This document shows positions 8,330 through 17,445 of a stretch of DNA of 41,731 bases, one piece after another (the first letter of the stretch is position 1; each line of letters begins with the position of its first letter). The notes beneath the pieces are model-generated. The model was not told the DNA's origin. It ran no database searches and saw only the letters and a list, made by a program, of their open reading frames with translations. This stretch comes from JAPHSX01 sp039714395 (GTDB taxonomy: Bacteria > Pseudomonadota > Gammaproteobacteria > Thiohalomonadales > Thiohalomonadaceae), in the NCBI GenBank assembly GCA_039714395.1, contig JBDLJH010000023.1:1-41731 (forward strand). Direction: 5' to 3'. The position numbers were made by a program, and so were the translations under genes.

Positions 8330-9283
8330 TTGCTCCAATCTAATCAACAGCTGCTCACGGTAATTGTCCCTGCATATAATGAAGAGGATGTAATAAGTGA
8401 GTTTCATGTTCGATTAACATCAGTACTCGATGCCGTTCCCATGGATGTAGAGATTCTTTATGTGAACGACGGGAGTCGCGACAGAACAATGAAGCTGTTA
8501 AACACCATACACAGTGAGGATGACAGTGTTGCCGTGCTTGATTTGAGCCGGAATTTTGGGAAAGAGGTCGCCATGTCTGCCGGGCTTCATCATGCTCAGG
8601 GTGATGCTGTAGTAATTATTGATGCTGACCTTCAGGACCCACCAGAGTTGATACCTCAGTTTATTACTGAATGGAAAAATGGATATGATGTTGTCTATGC
8701 CAAGCGGACGCGGCGTAAGGGCGAGACGTTTATAAAAAAAGGGACGGCACATCTATTCTACCGAATCATGCAGAAACTGAGTAATTTCTCCATTCCTGAG
8801 GATACGGGTGACTATCGTCTTATGAATCGCAGGGCTGTTGATGCGCTCTGTAAGTTAACGGAACGACATCGTTTTATGAAAGGGCTCTTTGCCTGGATAG
8901 GATATAAACAGAAAGCTGTTTTGTACGATAGGGATGAACGCTATGCAGGTGAGACCAAATGGAATTATCTGAAGCTATGGAATTTTGCTATTGAAGGTAT
9001 TACCTCTTTCACTATTGTCCCGCTTAAGTTCGCCTCCTATTTTGGGGGGACGATTGCATTCCTATCATTCCTCTACGGGACTTACATGATTGTTAGCACC
9101 CTGCTTTATGGCAATCAGGTACCAGGATATCCGTCGTTGATGGTTATTGTTCTTTTTCTGGGCGGGATCCAGTTATCAGCAATTGGTTTGTTGGGGGAGT
9201 ATGTAGGGAGAATTTTTACCGAGACAAAACAGCGTCCACTCTATTTTGTTCAGGAGCATCTGCACAGAAGGCGTGGCAGTTAA
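8330..9283 (+). CDS. GtrB-like glycosyltransferase family 2 (polyprenyl-phosphate sugar transferase)
   Basis: A 317-residue protein with an N-terminal GT-A domain (LTVIVPAYNEED at 9-20, VNDGSRD at 45-51, DAD metal-binding motif at 98-100 followed by LQDPPEL) and a C-terminal region with two hydrophobic helices (about 228-256 and 262-288). This is the architecture of bactoprenol glucosyltransferases that charge undecaprenyl phosphate with a hexose for export. The start must be the TTG at 8330: the only upstream ATG (8317) is out of frame and an in-frame stop lies at 8264; no good Shine-Dalgarno sequence is seen. Base composition is more AT-rich than neighbours, suggesting acquisition. No GtrA flippase is adjacent. 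Confidence 0.9.
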   Translation: MLQSNQQLLTVIVPAYNEEDVISEFHVRLTSVLDAVPMDVEILYVNDGSRDRTMKLLNTIHSEDDSVAVLDLSRNFGKEVAMSAGLHHAQGDAVVIIDADLQDPPELIPQFITEWKNGYDVVYAKRTRRKGETFIKKGTAHLFYRIMQKLSNFSIPEDTGDYRLMNRRAVDALCKLTERHRFMKGLFAWIGYKQKAVLYDRDERYAGETKWNYLKLWNFAIEGITSFTIVPLKFASYFGGTIAFLSFLYGTYMIVSTLLYGNQVPGYPSLMVIVLFLGGIQLSAIGLLGEYVGRIFTETKQRPLYFVQEHLHRRRGS

Positions 9284-9361
9284 AGGTTATTCACCGGCCA
9301 CTATCCTGTTCTCTAACGCGCTGCTACCTCATTAAATATTTTTGTAAATTCCTATCCCCAA

Positions 9362-9709
9362 ATAACTCGCCGTGCGGTAGATGATTCCTTTTGCCCCGAT
9401 CATCCTGCGTTTGCCACGGCTTCGTATGACATTGTTCGTAAATGGACACGTTACACTACGTCATGATTGCCAAAACGATCCTACGGCGATGATTGCCGCT
9501 GCTGTATCTTCTTCATCAATCGCTAAGGCTATGGTGTCTTTTCACAGCATGTCGATACCGATCAGACAGACAAATATGCCAAAACCGACATACTGCCGGT
9601 GCGACACTACTCGGTTTATTTTGCGCAGGAGAGGTTACTAGCGCAGCTAAGGATTATCTATCAGGATCAGGGCGTGGTGATCACCACGTCCGAGAAGGGA
9701 TCGGGTTAA
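9362..9709 (+). pseudogene. Decayed coding remnant, family not recognised
   Basis: Two segments in different frames look protein-like. Positions 9362-9466 read through RRAVDDSFCPDHPAFATA to a TGA at 9464. A start-less frame at 9527-9709 (60 codons) contains TDILPVRHYSVYFAQERLL and ends at TAA 9707. The frames in between are broken by a stop at 9524. A hairpin follows immediately, as expected after a real gene. I do not recognise the protein. The call rests only on residue composition and could be wrong. Confidence 0.3.
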
Positions 9710-9710
9710 G

Positions 9711-9757
9711 AGGTAAACCGGAAAGGGATGCTTATCATGCCTCTCGGTTTACCTTTG
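9711..9757. terminator. Inverted repeat, probable terminator
   Basis: AGGTAAACCG (9711-9720) pairs perfectly with CGGTTTACCT (9745-9754), and the inner bases can extend the stem imperfectly. It begins right after the stop of the decayed frame and lies 49 bp beyond the end of trxB on the other strand. The T-run is weak on both strands, so efficiency is uncertain. Confidence 0.55.
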
Positions 9758-9805
9758 CCTAACTACTGATTGCCAGGCTTGTCGTGGTTCAACCCAGTAA
9801 ACACT

Positions 9806-10753
9806 TCAGCTTTCAAGGAAACGCTCGACATCGAGCGCCGCCATGCAGCCGCTGGCAGCGGAGGTGATGGCTTGCTTGTAGATGGGATCGGCGACGTCAC
9901 CGGCAGCAAATATGCCCTCGATTGAGGTGGCGGTGGAATTACCCTCGCGACCTTTCTTGGTGACAAGATATCCGTGCTCCATCTCCAGCTGGTCGGTAAA
10001 CAGGTCGGTGTTGGGCTTGTGACCGATGGCGATGAACAGGCCGGTCATCTCAACCGTGCGGGTGGAGCCGTCCTGATTGTTTTTCAGGTGCACGCCGGTG
10101 ACACCGGAGTCGTCACCCAGTACCTCATCCACCTCTTCGAAAGTAGCCAGCTTGATATTGCCGTTTTCTACTTTCTCCATCAGTTGGTCGATGAGGATTT
10201 TCTCGGAGCGGAAGGTATCGCGACGGTGAATCAGGGTCACCTCGGCGGCGATGTTGGAGAGATAGAGCGCCTCTTCCACGGCGGTGTTACCACCACCGAC
10301 CACGCCGACCTTCTGGCCACGGTAGAAGAAGCCGTCACAGGTGGCACAGCCGGAGACGCCGCGACCCTTAAAGGCCTCTTCGGAATCGAGCCCCAGATAC
10401 ATGGCGGAGGCGCCAGTGGCGATGATCAGCGCGTCACAAGTGTAGGTGCCGGAATCACCGATGAGGGTGAAGGGGCGGCTGGAGAGCTCGGCGCTGTGGA
10501 TGTGGTCGAAGATCACCTCGGTGTTAAAACGTTCGGCGTGCTCCAGCATCTCCTGCATCAGCTGTGGACCCTGTAGGCCCTCTGCACCGCCGGGCCAGTT
10601 GTCGACCTCGGTGGTGGTGGTGAGCTGGCCACCTTGTTGCATGCCGGTTACCAGCACGGGATCGAGGTTGGCGCGTGCGGCATAAACGGCGGCGGTATAG
10701 CCGGCGGGGCCGGAACCGAGGATAAGTAGACGACAGTGCTTGGCTTCGCTCAT
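9806..10753 (-). CDS. trxB: Thioredoxin reductase
   Basis: A 315-residue FAD/NADPH disulfide reductase. The FAD motif GSGPAGYTAAVYAARA starts near residue 13, the redox-active CATC is at 136-139, the NADPH motif VVGGGNTAVEEA follows, and the C-terminal FAD motif IEGIFAAGDVAD is present. It reduces thioredoxin with NADPH. Length matches the E. coli enzyme. It is divergent from ald, in the conserved gammaproteobacterial neighbourhood trxB-ftsK-lolA-rarA. Confidence 0.98.
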   Translation of the reverse strand: MSEAKHCRLLILGSGPAGYTAAVYAARANLDPVLVTGMQQGGQLTTTTEVDNWPGGAEGLQGPQLMQEMLEHAERFNTEVIFDHIHSAELSSRPFTLIGDSGTYTCDALIIATGASAMYLGLDSEEAFKGRGVSGCATCDGFFYRGQKVGVVGGGNTAVEEALYLSNIAAEVTLIHRRDTFRSEKILIDQLMEKVENGNIKLATFEEVDEVLGDDSGVTGVHLKNNQDGSTRTVEMTGLFIAIGHKPNTDLFTDQLEMEHGYLVTKKGREGNSTATSIEGIFAAGDVADPIYKQAITSAASGCMAALDVERFLES

Positions 10754-10781
10754 GGGGTAAACTCCGTGTGATAGACTCGGG

Positions 10782-10825
10782 AATCGTTAACGATTTCCGT
10801 AGCAGTACTTAATTAAAGTTAAGTA
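10782..10825. promoter_or_regulatory. Two palindromes in the trxB-ald divergent promoter region
   Basis: AATCGTTAACGATT (10782-10795) is a perfect 14-bp palindrome, and TACTTAA/TTAAGTA (10806-10812 and 10819-10825) is a perfect inverted repeat with a 6-bp spacer. Both lie in the 135-bp region between the divergent starts and are plausible operators. The regulator is unknown; the gene order elsewhere often includes lrp here, but lrp is absent in this window. Confidence 0.4.
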
Positions 10826-10888
10826 AGAAAGTCAGGCATATTACGAAATGCTGATTCTCGGGTAAAGGGTAACTCTGAAGGAGGCATT

Positions 10889-11938
10889 GTGCATATCGGT
10901 ATTCCCGTTGAGGTAAAGACGCTGGAAGGGCGTGTTGGTCTGGTCCCTGCCGCAGTCGCCGAGCTGGTGAAGCACGGTCACACGCTGTTGGTGGAGCAGG
11001 GTGCCGGTGTGCCCAGCGGTTATACCGATGAGGAGTACCGTGGTGCCGGTGCCTCTATCGCGTCGACGGCCTCTGAGTTATATGGGGGCGCAGAGATGAT
11101 CCTCAAGGTGAAGGAGCCGCAGCCGCAGGAAGTGGAGATGTTGCGGGCCGATCATCTGCTGTTCTGTTTTCTCCACCTGGCGGCCGAACCGGCACTCATG
11201 GCCTCACTGCTGGAGATAGGTCTGACCGGTGTTGCCTTTGAGACGGTGACCGAGGAACGGAGGTTGCCGCTGCTTGCACCGATGTCCGATATTGCAGGAC
11301 GTATCGCCGCGCAGAATGGGGCGCAACTGCTGCAGCGTCCGGCGGGCGGTAAGGGGCTGCTACTGGGCGGTCTGCCCGCCGCCGAGCGTGGCCATGTGGT
11401 GGTGCTGGGCGGTGGCGCGGTCGGTGGCAATGCCACCGCCATGGCCGCAGCGATGGGGGCGCGGGTGACAGTGTTCGACCGCAATCGTGACAAGCTTGCC
11501 GCGCTACGCAGTCTGGGAGCCAATGTGACCGGTCTCTATCCTTATGCCGATGCCATAGACAGGGCGGTGCATGAGGTCGACCTGCTGATTGGCGCGGTGC
11601 TGATCCCGGGGGAGAAGGCACCCCATCTGGTCTCTGCCAAACAGGTTGCAGGAATGCAGCCCGGCTCGGTGATCATTGATGTGGCGGTAGATCAGGGGGG
11701 GTGTATTGAGACCACCCGTCCCACATCCTGGGCCGAGCCTACCTTTGTTTATGAGGAGGTGGTTCATTTCGGGGTGACCAATATGCCGGGTGCGGTGCCG
11801 CGCAGTGCCTCGCAGGCACTTTCGGCAGCACTGATTCCCTATGCGTTGAAGCTGGCGGCAGGTGAATGGAACGATTCGTTGCGGGCCGGGGTCAATGTAG
11901 AGGCGGGCAAGATAGTACATCCCGCTTTGAGGCAGTGA
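10889..11938 (+). CDS. ald: Alanine dehydrogenase
   Basis: A 349-residue protein of the alanine dehydrogenase/PNT family. Substrate-binding residues expected for the family are visible: Arg15 in EGRVGLVP, Lys75 in KVKEP and His96 in FLHLAAE. The NAD-binding motif VVLGGGAVGGNA lies at about 171-182. It oxidises L-alanine to pyruvate and ammonia. It starts with GTG, justified by a strong AAGGAGG at 10878-10884. It is about 20 residues shorter than typical Ald (about 370), with a compressed segment before the NAD-binding domain, but all key motifs are present. Confidence 0.94.
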   Translation: MHIGIPVEVKTLEGRVGLVPAAVAELVKHGHTLLVEQGAGVPSGYTDEEYRGAGASIASTASELYGGAEMILKVKEPQPQEVEMLRADHLLFCFLHLAAEPALMASLLEIGLTGVAFETVTEERRLPLLAPMSDIAGRIAAQNGAQLLQRPAGGKGLLLGGLPAAERGHVVVLGGGAVGGNATAMAAAMGARVTVFDRNRDKLAALRSLGANVTGLYPYADAIDRAVHEVDLLIGAVLIPGEKAPHLVSAKQVAGMQPGSVIIDVAVDQGGCIETTRPTSWAEPTFVYEEVVHFGVTNMPGAVPRSASQALSAALIPYALKLAAGEWNDSLRAGVNVEAGKIVHPALRQ

Positions 11939-12014
11939 GACAGTAGCTTAGAAAAATGGCAAAATACGAATATAGTAGATGTTGTTTAACTTTTTGAATT
12001 TACAGGATTAACTT

Positions 12015-14354
12015 TTGGCCCAGGCATCGGAAAAGAGGGGAGAGCGCTTCGCAATAGGTACACACCTGCATCGCGGTTTGCGTGAGGGGGCGTTGATACT
12101 CGTCGGGACTCTGGCTGTGATTATGCTGCTCTCCCTCATCAGCTACCACCCTGGTGACCCTGGCTGGTCCCACAGTAGTGTTAACGCACAGGTGGATAAT
12201 GTAGTAGGACGTTTTGGCGCCTGGTTCTCTGATGTTTTTCTCTACCTCTTTGGCCGCATGGCCTACCTGTTTCCCTTCCTCGTCGCTTACGGGGCGTGGG
12301 TGATCTACCGTGAAGAGAGTGATGATATGGACGGCTCTCGTGCCGCCCATTTGACCCTGCGCGGGATCGGTTTTGTGTTAACCATGATGACCGGCTCGGC
12401 GCTTGCCTTTCTCCACTTCCATAGCCCGGAGGGGACTCTGCCACTGAACAGCGGCGGTATCCTTGGTGATGTGGTCGGTGTCGGGCTGGTTAACGCCTTC
12501 AACTTTCTTGGTGCCACCCTGTTCCTGCTGGCACTGTTTTTTACCGGGGTGACTCTGTTTACCGGATTTAGCTGGTTCTGGCTAATGGATGAAACCGGTG
12601 AGCGCACTCTAGGCTTGATCGCCCGGGTACAGGGTATGGTGTCCGAGGTGCGTGAACGAATTATTGCGCGCAAGGCGAAGCAGGAGCGCGAGAAGAGCGT
12701 GGCGGTGGAAAAGGAGAAGGTAGAGAAACGTCTGCCGCCACGTATCGAGCCTGTGATTCACCAGCCCAACCCCCCCACGATGCGCGAGCAGAAGGAGCGG
12801 CAGGTACCGCTGTTCGATACCCCGGTAGTGGAGGGTGGTCTGCCAGCGCTCTCCCTGCTGGATGATCCGAAGGCACCGCTGCATCCTATTTCTACCGAAT
12901 CTCTGGAGGCGATCTCCCGCCTGCTGGAGATGAAACTGAAGGACTTTGGTATTGAGGTGGTGGTGGAAGAGGTTCACCCCGGACCGGTGATCACCCGCTA
13001 TGAGATTCAGCCTGCAGCCGGGGTGAAGGTCAGTCAGATCGTCAACCTCTCCAAGGATCTCGCGCGCTCCCTCTCCACCGCCAGTGTGCGGGTGGTGGAG
13101 GTGATACCCGGCAAGACGACCGTCGGTCTGGAGGTGCCTAATGAGAACCGTGAAATCGTCTACTTCTCCGAGACCATTCGCTCCAGGGTGTATGAGGATT
13201 CCAGGTCACCGCTGACAATTGCTCTGGGTAAGGATATCGGCGGCGAACCTGCTATTGCCGATCTTGCCAAGATGCCGCATCTGCTGGTGGCGGGTACCAC
13301 CGGCTCGGGTAAGTCGGTGGCGGTTAACGCCATGATCCTGAGTCTGCTCTATAACGCCACACCGAAAGAGGTGCGGCTGATCATGGTTGACCCGAAGATG
13401 CTGGAGCTTTCCATCTACGATGGCATCCCGCACCTGCTCGCCCCGGTAGTGACCGACATGAAGGACGCGGCCAATGCGCTACGCTGGTGTGTCGCCGAGA
13501 TGGAGCGGCGCTACAAGCTGATGGCGGCGATGGGGGTGCGCAACATCGGTGGCTTTAATAAGAAGGTAAAAGAGGCGATCGACGCCAAGCAGCCGCTGAA
13601 GGATCCGACCTGGCAACCCCTGGTGCCTGACGCCCCTGAGCTAGAGGCAGACCGCCCTGAATTGGAACCGCTACCCTTTATCGTGGTGGTGGTCGATGAG
13701 CTGGCTGACATGATGATGGTGGTCGGTAAGAAGGTGGAGGAGCTGATCGCCCGCCTGGCGCAGAAGGCTCGTGCCGCCGGTATCCACCTGATTCTCGCCA
13801 CCCAGCGTCCCTCGGTGGATGTTTTGACCGGCCTGATTAAGGCCAATATTCCTACCCGTATCGCCTTCCAGGTCTCCTCACGCATCGACTCGCGCACCAT
13901 CTTGGATGCGATGGGTGCAGAGGCGCTACTGGGTCACGGAGACATGCTCTATATGCCGCCCGGCACCAGTATTCCAAAACGTATCCATGGTGCCTTTGTC
14001 GATGACCACGAGGTTCACGCGGTGGTCGAAGACTTGAAAAAACGCGGTGAGCCAAGTTACCTCGACGAGATTGTTAATGGCATGGAGGAGAGCAGTGGTC
14101 CGCTATTCCCTGGCGATGCGGGTTCCTTCGGTGGTGACGATAGTAATAACGAGAGTGATGCGCTTTATGATCAGGCGGTACAGATCGTACTGGAGACCCG
14201 CCGCGCCTCGGTCTCCGGTATACAGCGACGTCTTAAAATTGGTTACAACCGTGCGGCACGCATGGTCGAGGATATGGAGGCGGCTGGCGTGGTCAGCTCC
14301 CTGCAATCCAATGGTTCACGCGAAGTGCTGGCACCCCCTCCCCCCAAGGATTAA
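12015..14354 (+). CDS. ftsK: DNA translocase FtsK
   Basis: A 779-residue septal DNA pump. The N-terminal part has about four transmembrane helices (within residues 24-190). A short charged linker (200-290) replaces the very long E. coli linker. The motor has Walker A AGTTGSGKSV (426-435) and Walker B VVVVDELADMM (Asp561, Glu562). The C-terminal winged-helix gamma domain (about 715-779, with SVSGIQRRLKIGYNRAARMV) recognises KOPS sequences and XerD. It coordinates chromosome dimer resolution with division. It begins with TTG at 12015, with GGA upstream; no better in-frame start precedes the first helix. Confidence 0.98.
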   Translation: MAQASEKRGERFAIGTHLHRGLREGALILVGTLAVIMLLSLISYHPGDPGWSHSSVNAQVDNVVGRFGAWFSDVFLYLFGRMAYLFPFLVAYGAWVIYREESDDMDGSRAAHLTLRGIGFVLTMMTGSALAFLHFHSPEGTLPLNSGGILGDVVGVGLVNAFNFLGATLFLLALFFTGVTLFTGFSWFWLMDETGERTLGLIARVQGMVSEVRERIIARKAKQEREKSVAVEKEKVEKRLPPRIEPVIHQPNPPTMREQKERQVPLFDTPVVEGGLPALSLLDDPKAPLHPISTESLEAISRLLEMKLKDFGIEVVVEEVHPGPVITRYEIQPAAGVKVSQIVNLSKDLARSLSTASVRVVEVIPGKTTVGLEVPNENREIVYFSETIRSRVYEDSRSPLTIALGKDIGGEPAIADLAKMPHLLVAGTTGSGKSVAVNAMILSLLYNATPKEVRLIMVDPKMLELSIYDGIPHLLAPVVTDMKDAANALRWCVAEMERRYKLMAAMGVRNIGGFNKKVKEAIDAKQPLKDPTWQPLVPDAPELEADRPELEPLPFIVVVVDELADMMMVVGKKVEELIARLAQKARAAGIHLILATQRPSVDVLTGLIKANIPTRIAFQVSSRIDSRTILDAMGAEALLGHGDMLYMPPGTSIPKRIHGAFVDDHEVHAVVEDLKKRGEPSYLDEIVNGMEESSGPLFPGDAGSFGGDDSNNESDALYDQAVQIVLETRRASVSGIQRRLKIGYNRAARMVEDMEAAGVVSSLQSNGSREVLAPPPPKD

Positions 14355-14358
14355 TTAA

Positions 14359-14994
14359 ATGAAAAAATATTCTGTTCGTTCTCTCTTTGCGCTCTCTGTG
14401 TTTTGTTTTTCTCCGCTGCTCCATGCCGGTGAAGGGCAGCAACGGCTGGAGAGCTTTCTCAATGAGCTAACCACCATTAAGGCCGCTTTTGTGCAGACCC
14501 TTAACAACGCCGCCGGTGAGTTGATAGAGAAGAGCGAAGGGATCATGGCGGTGGAGCGCCCCGGTATGTTCCGTCTGGAATACCAGAACCCCTACGAGCA
14601 ACTCTATGTGGCCGATGGCAAAAATATCTGGATGTATGACCGCGATCTGGAACAGGTAACGGTCAAGCCACAGTCCGATGCTCTGGGATCCACCCCGGCT
14701 CTGCTGCTCAGCACCATCGAACCGCTGGAGACCAATTTTGAAGTGCGCGAACTGGGAGAGCACGAAGGCTTTTTCTGGCTGGAACTCAATCCGAAGGATG
14801 CAGACAGTAATTTCGACTTTGTAAAGCTGGCGCTGGATGGCGATATTCTGCGTGCCATGGAGATGGTGGATGGTTTTGGTCAGACTACCCGTCTCTATTT
14901 TGATCCGATGAATCGTAATCCGAAGCTGGAAGCCGATGTCTTTCGTTTCGTGCCGCCGCCCGGCGTCGATGTGATCGGCGAGGCGATTGAGTGA
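14359..14994 (+). CDS. lolA: Outer-membrane lipoprotein carrier protein LolA
   Basis: A 211-residue periplasmic chaperone with a signal peptide (about residues 1-23, ending LLHAGE). LolA takes lipoproteins from LolCDE and passes them to LolB. The FVQTLNNAAGELIEKSEGIM region, FRLEYQNPYEQLYVADGK and the final FRFVPPPGVDVIGE are typical. It begins 4 bases after ftsK and overlaps the rarA start by 4 bases (GTGA), so ftsK-lolA-rarA form one operon. Confidence 0.97.
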   Translation: MKKYSVRSLFALSVFCFSPLLHAGEGQQRLESFLNELTTIKAAFVQTLNNAAGELIEKSEGIMAVERPGMFRLEYQNPYEQLYVADGKNIWMYDRDLEQVTVKPQSDALGSTPALLLSTIEPLETNFEVRELGEHEGFFWLELNPKDADSNFDFVKLALDGDILRAMEMVDGFGQTTRLYFDPMNRNPKLEADVFRFVPPPGVDVIGEAIE

Positions 14995-16328
14995 GCGATC
15001 TCTTCTCGCAGCAACAGCAAGAGCAGACACAGTCATTACGCCCATTAGCGGATCGCATGCGTCCGCAAACCCCCGAAGAATTTTACGGCCAACAACACCT
15101 GCTGGGTGAGGGTAAGCCATTACGTCTGGCGATAGAGTCTGGCAACCTCCACTCGATGATCTTCTGGGGACCGCCCGGTACCGGTAAGACCACTCTGGCA
15201 CGGATGATCTCGCGCACGGCCGAGGCGCAGTTTATTACCATATCTGCAGTGCTATCCGGTGTTAAGGAAATTCGTGCCGCGGTAGAGCAGGCGAAACAGG
15301 CGCAGGCGATGGGACGAGGCACCGTACTCTTCGTTGATGAGGTACACCGTTTCAACAAATCACAGCAGGATGCTTTTCTTCCCTACGTGGAGGACGGCAC
15401 CTTCACTTTTATTGGTGCTACCACCGAGAATCCCTCCTTTGAATTAAATAACGCGCTGTTATCCCGCGCCCGTGTCTATGTGCTGAAGAGTCTCACCACT
15501 GATGATATCGATGCGGTGTTGTTGCGCGCATTGAATGATAAAGGGCATGGTCTGGGTGAGCGAGATATTGTACTTGATGAGGTATTGCGCAAACGCATTG
15601 CCGAGGTGGCCGATGGCGATGCCCGCCGTTCGCTTAACCTGCTGGAGATCGCCGCCGACCTGGCAGAGAAGCGTGATGGTCAGGAAGTAGTGATCGAGGA
15701 GACCTTGAACGAGGTACTGGCCGGTGGCGTGCGTCGTTTCGATAAGGGTGGTGAGGCCTTTTACGATCAGATATCCGCACTACACAAATCGGTGCGAGGC
15801 TCCAAACCCGATGCAGCGCTCTACTGGTTTACTCGAATGATAGACGGCGGTGTTGATGCCCTTTACGTGGCACGTCGTGTGGTGCGGATGGCATCGGAAG
15901 ATATCGGCAACGCCGATCCGCGTGCACTGGAAATATCACTAAATGCCTGGGAGGTTCAGGAGCGTCTAGGTTCGCCCGAGGGTGAGCTGGCCATTGCCCA
16001 GGCTATCGTCTATCTGGCTTGTGCACCAAAGAGTAATGCAGTCTACATGGCCTACAAGGCGGCGATGAGTGATGCACAGAGCAACGGCTCAGTAGAGGTG
16101 CCGATCCATTTGCGTAATGCACCGACCAAACTGATGAAAGAACTCGGTTACGGAAAAGAGTATCGGTATGCACATGATGAACCCGAGGCCTATGCCGCCG
16201 GTGAAACCTATTTCCCTGAAGAGATGGGGGAGCGGCAGTACTATCAACCGGTCGAGCGCGGGTTAGAGAAGAAGATCGTTGAAAAATTACAGCATCTTGA
16301 TGAACTGGATCGAAATACTAGGAAGTAG
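14991..16328 (+). CDS. rarA: Replication-associated recombination protein A (AAA+ ATPase)
   Basis: A 445-residue AAA+ protein of the RarA/MgsA/WRNIP1 family, acting at stalled replication forks. Walker A is GPPGTGKTT (60-68), Walker B is LFVDEVHRFNKSQQDAFLPY, and sensor 1 is FIGATTENPSFELN. The C-terminal part with HKSVRGSKPDAALYWFTRMI forms the oligomerisation domain. Start is GTG at 14991, overlapping the lolA stop by 4 bases. Confidence 0.97.
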   Translation: MSDLFSQQQQEQTQSLRPLADRMRPQTPEEFYGQQHLLGEGKPLRLAIESGNLHSMIFWGPPGTGKTTLARMISRTAEAQFITISAVLSGVKEIRAAVEQAKQAQAMGRGTVLFVDEVHRFNKSQQDAFLPYVEDGTFTFIGATTENPSFELNNALLSRARVYVLKSLTTDDIDAVLLRALNDKGHGLGERDIVLDEVLRKRIAEVADGDARRSLNLLEIAADLAEKRDGQEVVIEETLNEVLAGGVRRFDKGGEAFYDQISALHKSVRGSKPDAALYWFTRMIDGGVDALYVARRVVRMASEDIGNADPRALEISLNAWEVQERLGSPEGELAIAQAIVYLACAPKSNAVYMAYKAAMSDAQSNGSVEVPIHLRNAPTKLMKELGYGKEYRYAHDEPEAYAAGETYFPEEMGERQYYQPVERGLEKKIVEKLQHLDELDRNTRK

Positions 16329-16584
16329 TGGTGGTGGGGGATGATGTGTGGGAGTCTAAATATTATTGGGAAGAGCCTGTGGTTAGACTCATATAGCCAA
16401 GAGCTGATACAAAGCGCATTTCAGGATAGAGGAATCCGACATGAAATAAATCCCATGTTACAGGCGCTGCACCCAACGGCCCACCGTGCTGCTAACAACT
16501 ACCAGTAAAACCTGACCAGAGTATTACAATTAACTACGCCTTACACAACAACTCAGCAAATTGAATTAAGTATATTGTCCCCGC

Positions 16585-16610
16585 AGCGAAGCCGGTTGGG
16601 CTTCGCTTTG
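16585..16610 (+). terminator. Possible terminator for the rarA operon
   Basis: AGCGAAGCC and GGCTTCGCT form a 9-bp perfect stem with a 5-base loop followed by a short T-run (TTG follows). It lies about 260 bases after the rarA stop, so it is a weak candidate. Confidence 0.4.
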
Positions 16611-16748
16611 TAGAGGCATAACTCAATATTCCTGACATCGTTGTCAGTGGCTGAGATGGCGGAAAGACGTAATCAGTGTGCACGCCGAGATGCGCTATTG
16701 TAATCATAACCGGCCGAGTAAATAGGAGATGCACCACGGTTTCAAAAG

Positions 16749-16780
16749 AAAAGGGGGATGGATTCGTCCATCCCCCTTTT
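16749..16780. terminator. Strong bidirectional rho-independent terminator
   Basis: AAAAGGGGGATGGA and TCCATCCCCCTTTT form a perfect 14-bp stem around TTCG, a very stable tetraloop. On the minus strand it is followed by TTTTCTTTT and lies 63 bases after the stop of the coiled-coil gene, which it most likely terminates. Confidence 0.85.
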
Positions 16781-16842
16781 CGATCATGTCGATCATGCCG
16801 TGTTCTGCAGTGGGCGTGTGGTACACGCTAGATCACAGATAG

Positions 16843-17445
16843 TTACGCGGCTATCTCTTCTTCAGGCTTTTCCTGTGCAGCCTGTAGCTCCTTCAAGCTC
16901 TGCTCTAGTTTCTGCTTTTCCTTGCGCAAGGTGGAGAGGGCTTGTTCTGCCTTTTTTCGGGCATCGGACTCATCCATCTTCTGCTTTTTCAGTGTCTTTA
17001 GCTTTTTCACCACGTTTTCGGGCGTGTCAGACAGGGTGGTGCTAATGGTCTTGATTGCACGCTCCTTCTCAGCCAGGCTCTCCTTGAGTTTTTTGATCTG
17101 CAGCCCATGGTTGGTGCGATCATTGGTGAGCTGCTGCTGGAGCTTCTGCTGGTTGGCCTGCGCCTCGGCGAGGGTGGCTTCAACGGTTTCCAGGGATTTT
17201 TTGCTCTTTGCCAACGCCTGTTCCACCGCTGCGACAGAAAGCTTAGCCTCTTCCTGAGCTTTGCTAACATCAAGTTCGGCCTCAATGGAGCGCTTGATGG
17301 TTGCTTCGAGCGCCAGTTTCAGCTCTTCAGGGGTGCAGTCTTTGTCTAGCTTCAGGGCATCAGTCGCTGCCATCATCAATATCTGTTTACTAATCGCGAG
17401 CTCTTTCCAAACTCTGAGTTGTAATTCTGCTTCGGTTTCGGCCAC
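16843..17445 (-). CDS. Coiled-coil protein, unknown function
   Basis: A 200-residue cytoplasmic protein, almost entirely predicted helical: from about residue 45 to 195 it shows heptad-like Leu/Ala spacing with many Lys, Glu and Gln (for example KSLETVEATLAEAQANQQKL). No signal peptide or membrane helix. The N-terminal 40 residues (ELQLRVWKELAISKQIL) are less charged and may form a small domain. It ends PEEEIAA before a strong terminator. I do not recognise a family. It lies near the HU/HU-LysM operon on the same strand, but about 570 bp separate them, so no operon link is shown. Confidence 0.65.
   Translation of the reverse strand: MAETEAELQLRVWKELAISKQILMMAATDALKLDKDCTPEELKLALEATIKRSIEAELDVSKAQEEAKLSVAAVEQALAKSKKSLETVEATLAEAQANQQKLQQQLTNDRTNHGLQIKKLKESLAEKERAIKTISTTLSDTPENVVKKLKTLKKQKMDESDARKKAEQALSTLRKEKQKLEQSLKELQAAQEKPEEEIAA

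Larger units (their letters stand above)
16329..16842. other. Gene-poor stretch after rarA
   Basis: About 510 bp with no convincing reading frame. It contains a 9-bp hairpin (AGCGAAGCC/GGCTTCGCT, 16585-16607, followed by TTTG) that could terminate the ftsK-lolA-rarA transcript, and a strong bidirectional terminator at 16749-16780. The rest shows no recognisable element. In many relatives serS follows rarA directly, so an insertion into this junction is likely. Confidence 0.5.

Noticed and set aside
14467..15201. 244-residue open frame on the minus strand
   Set aside because: Antisense to lolA and the start of rarA.
16534..16737. 67-residue minus-strand frame after rarA
   Set aside because: It crosses the hairpin at 16585-16607 and has no recognisable features.
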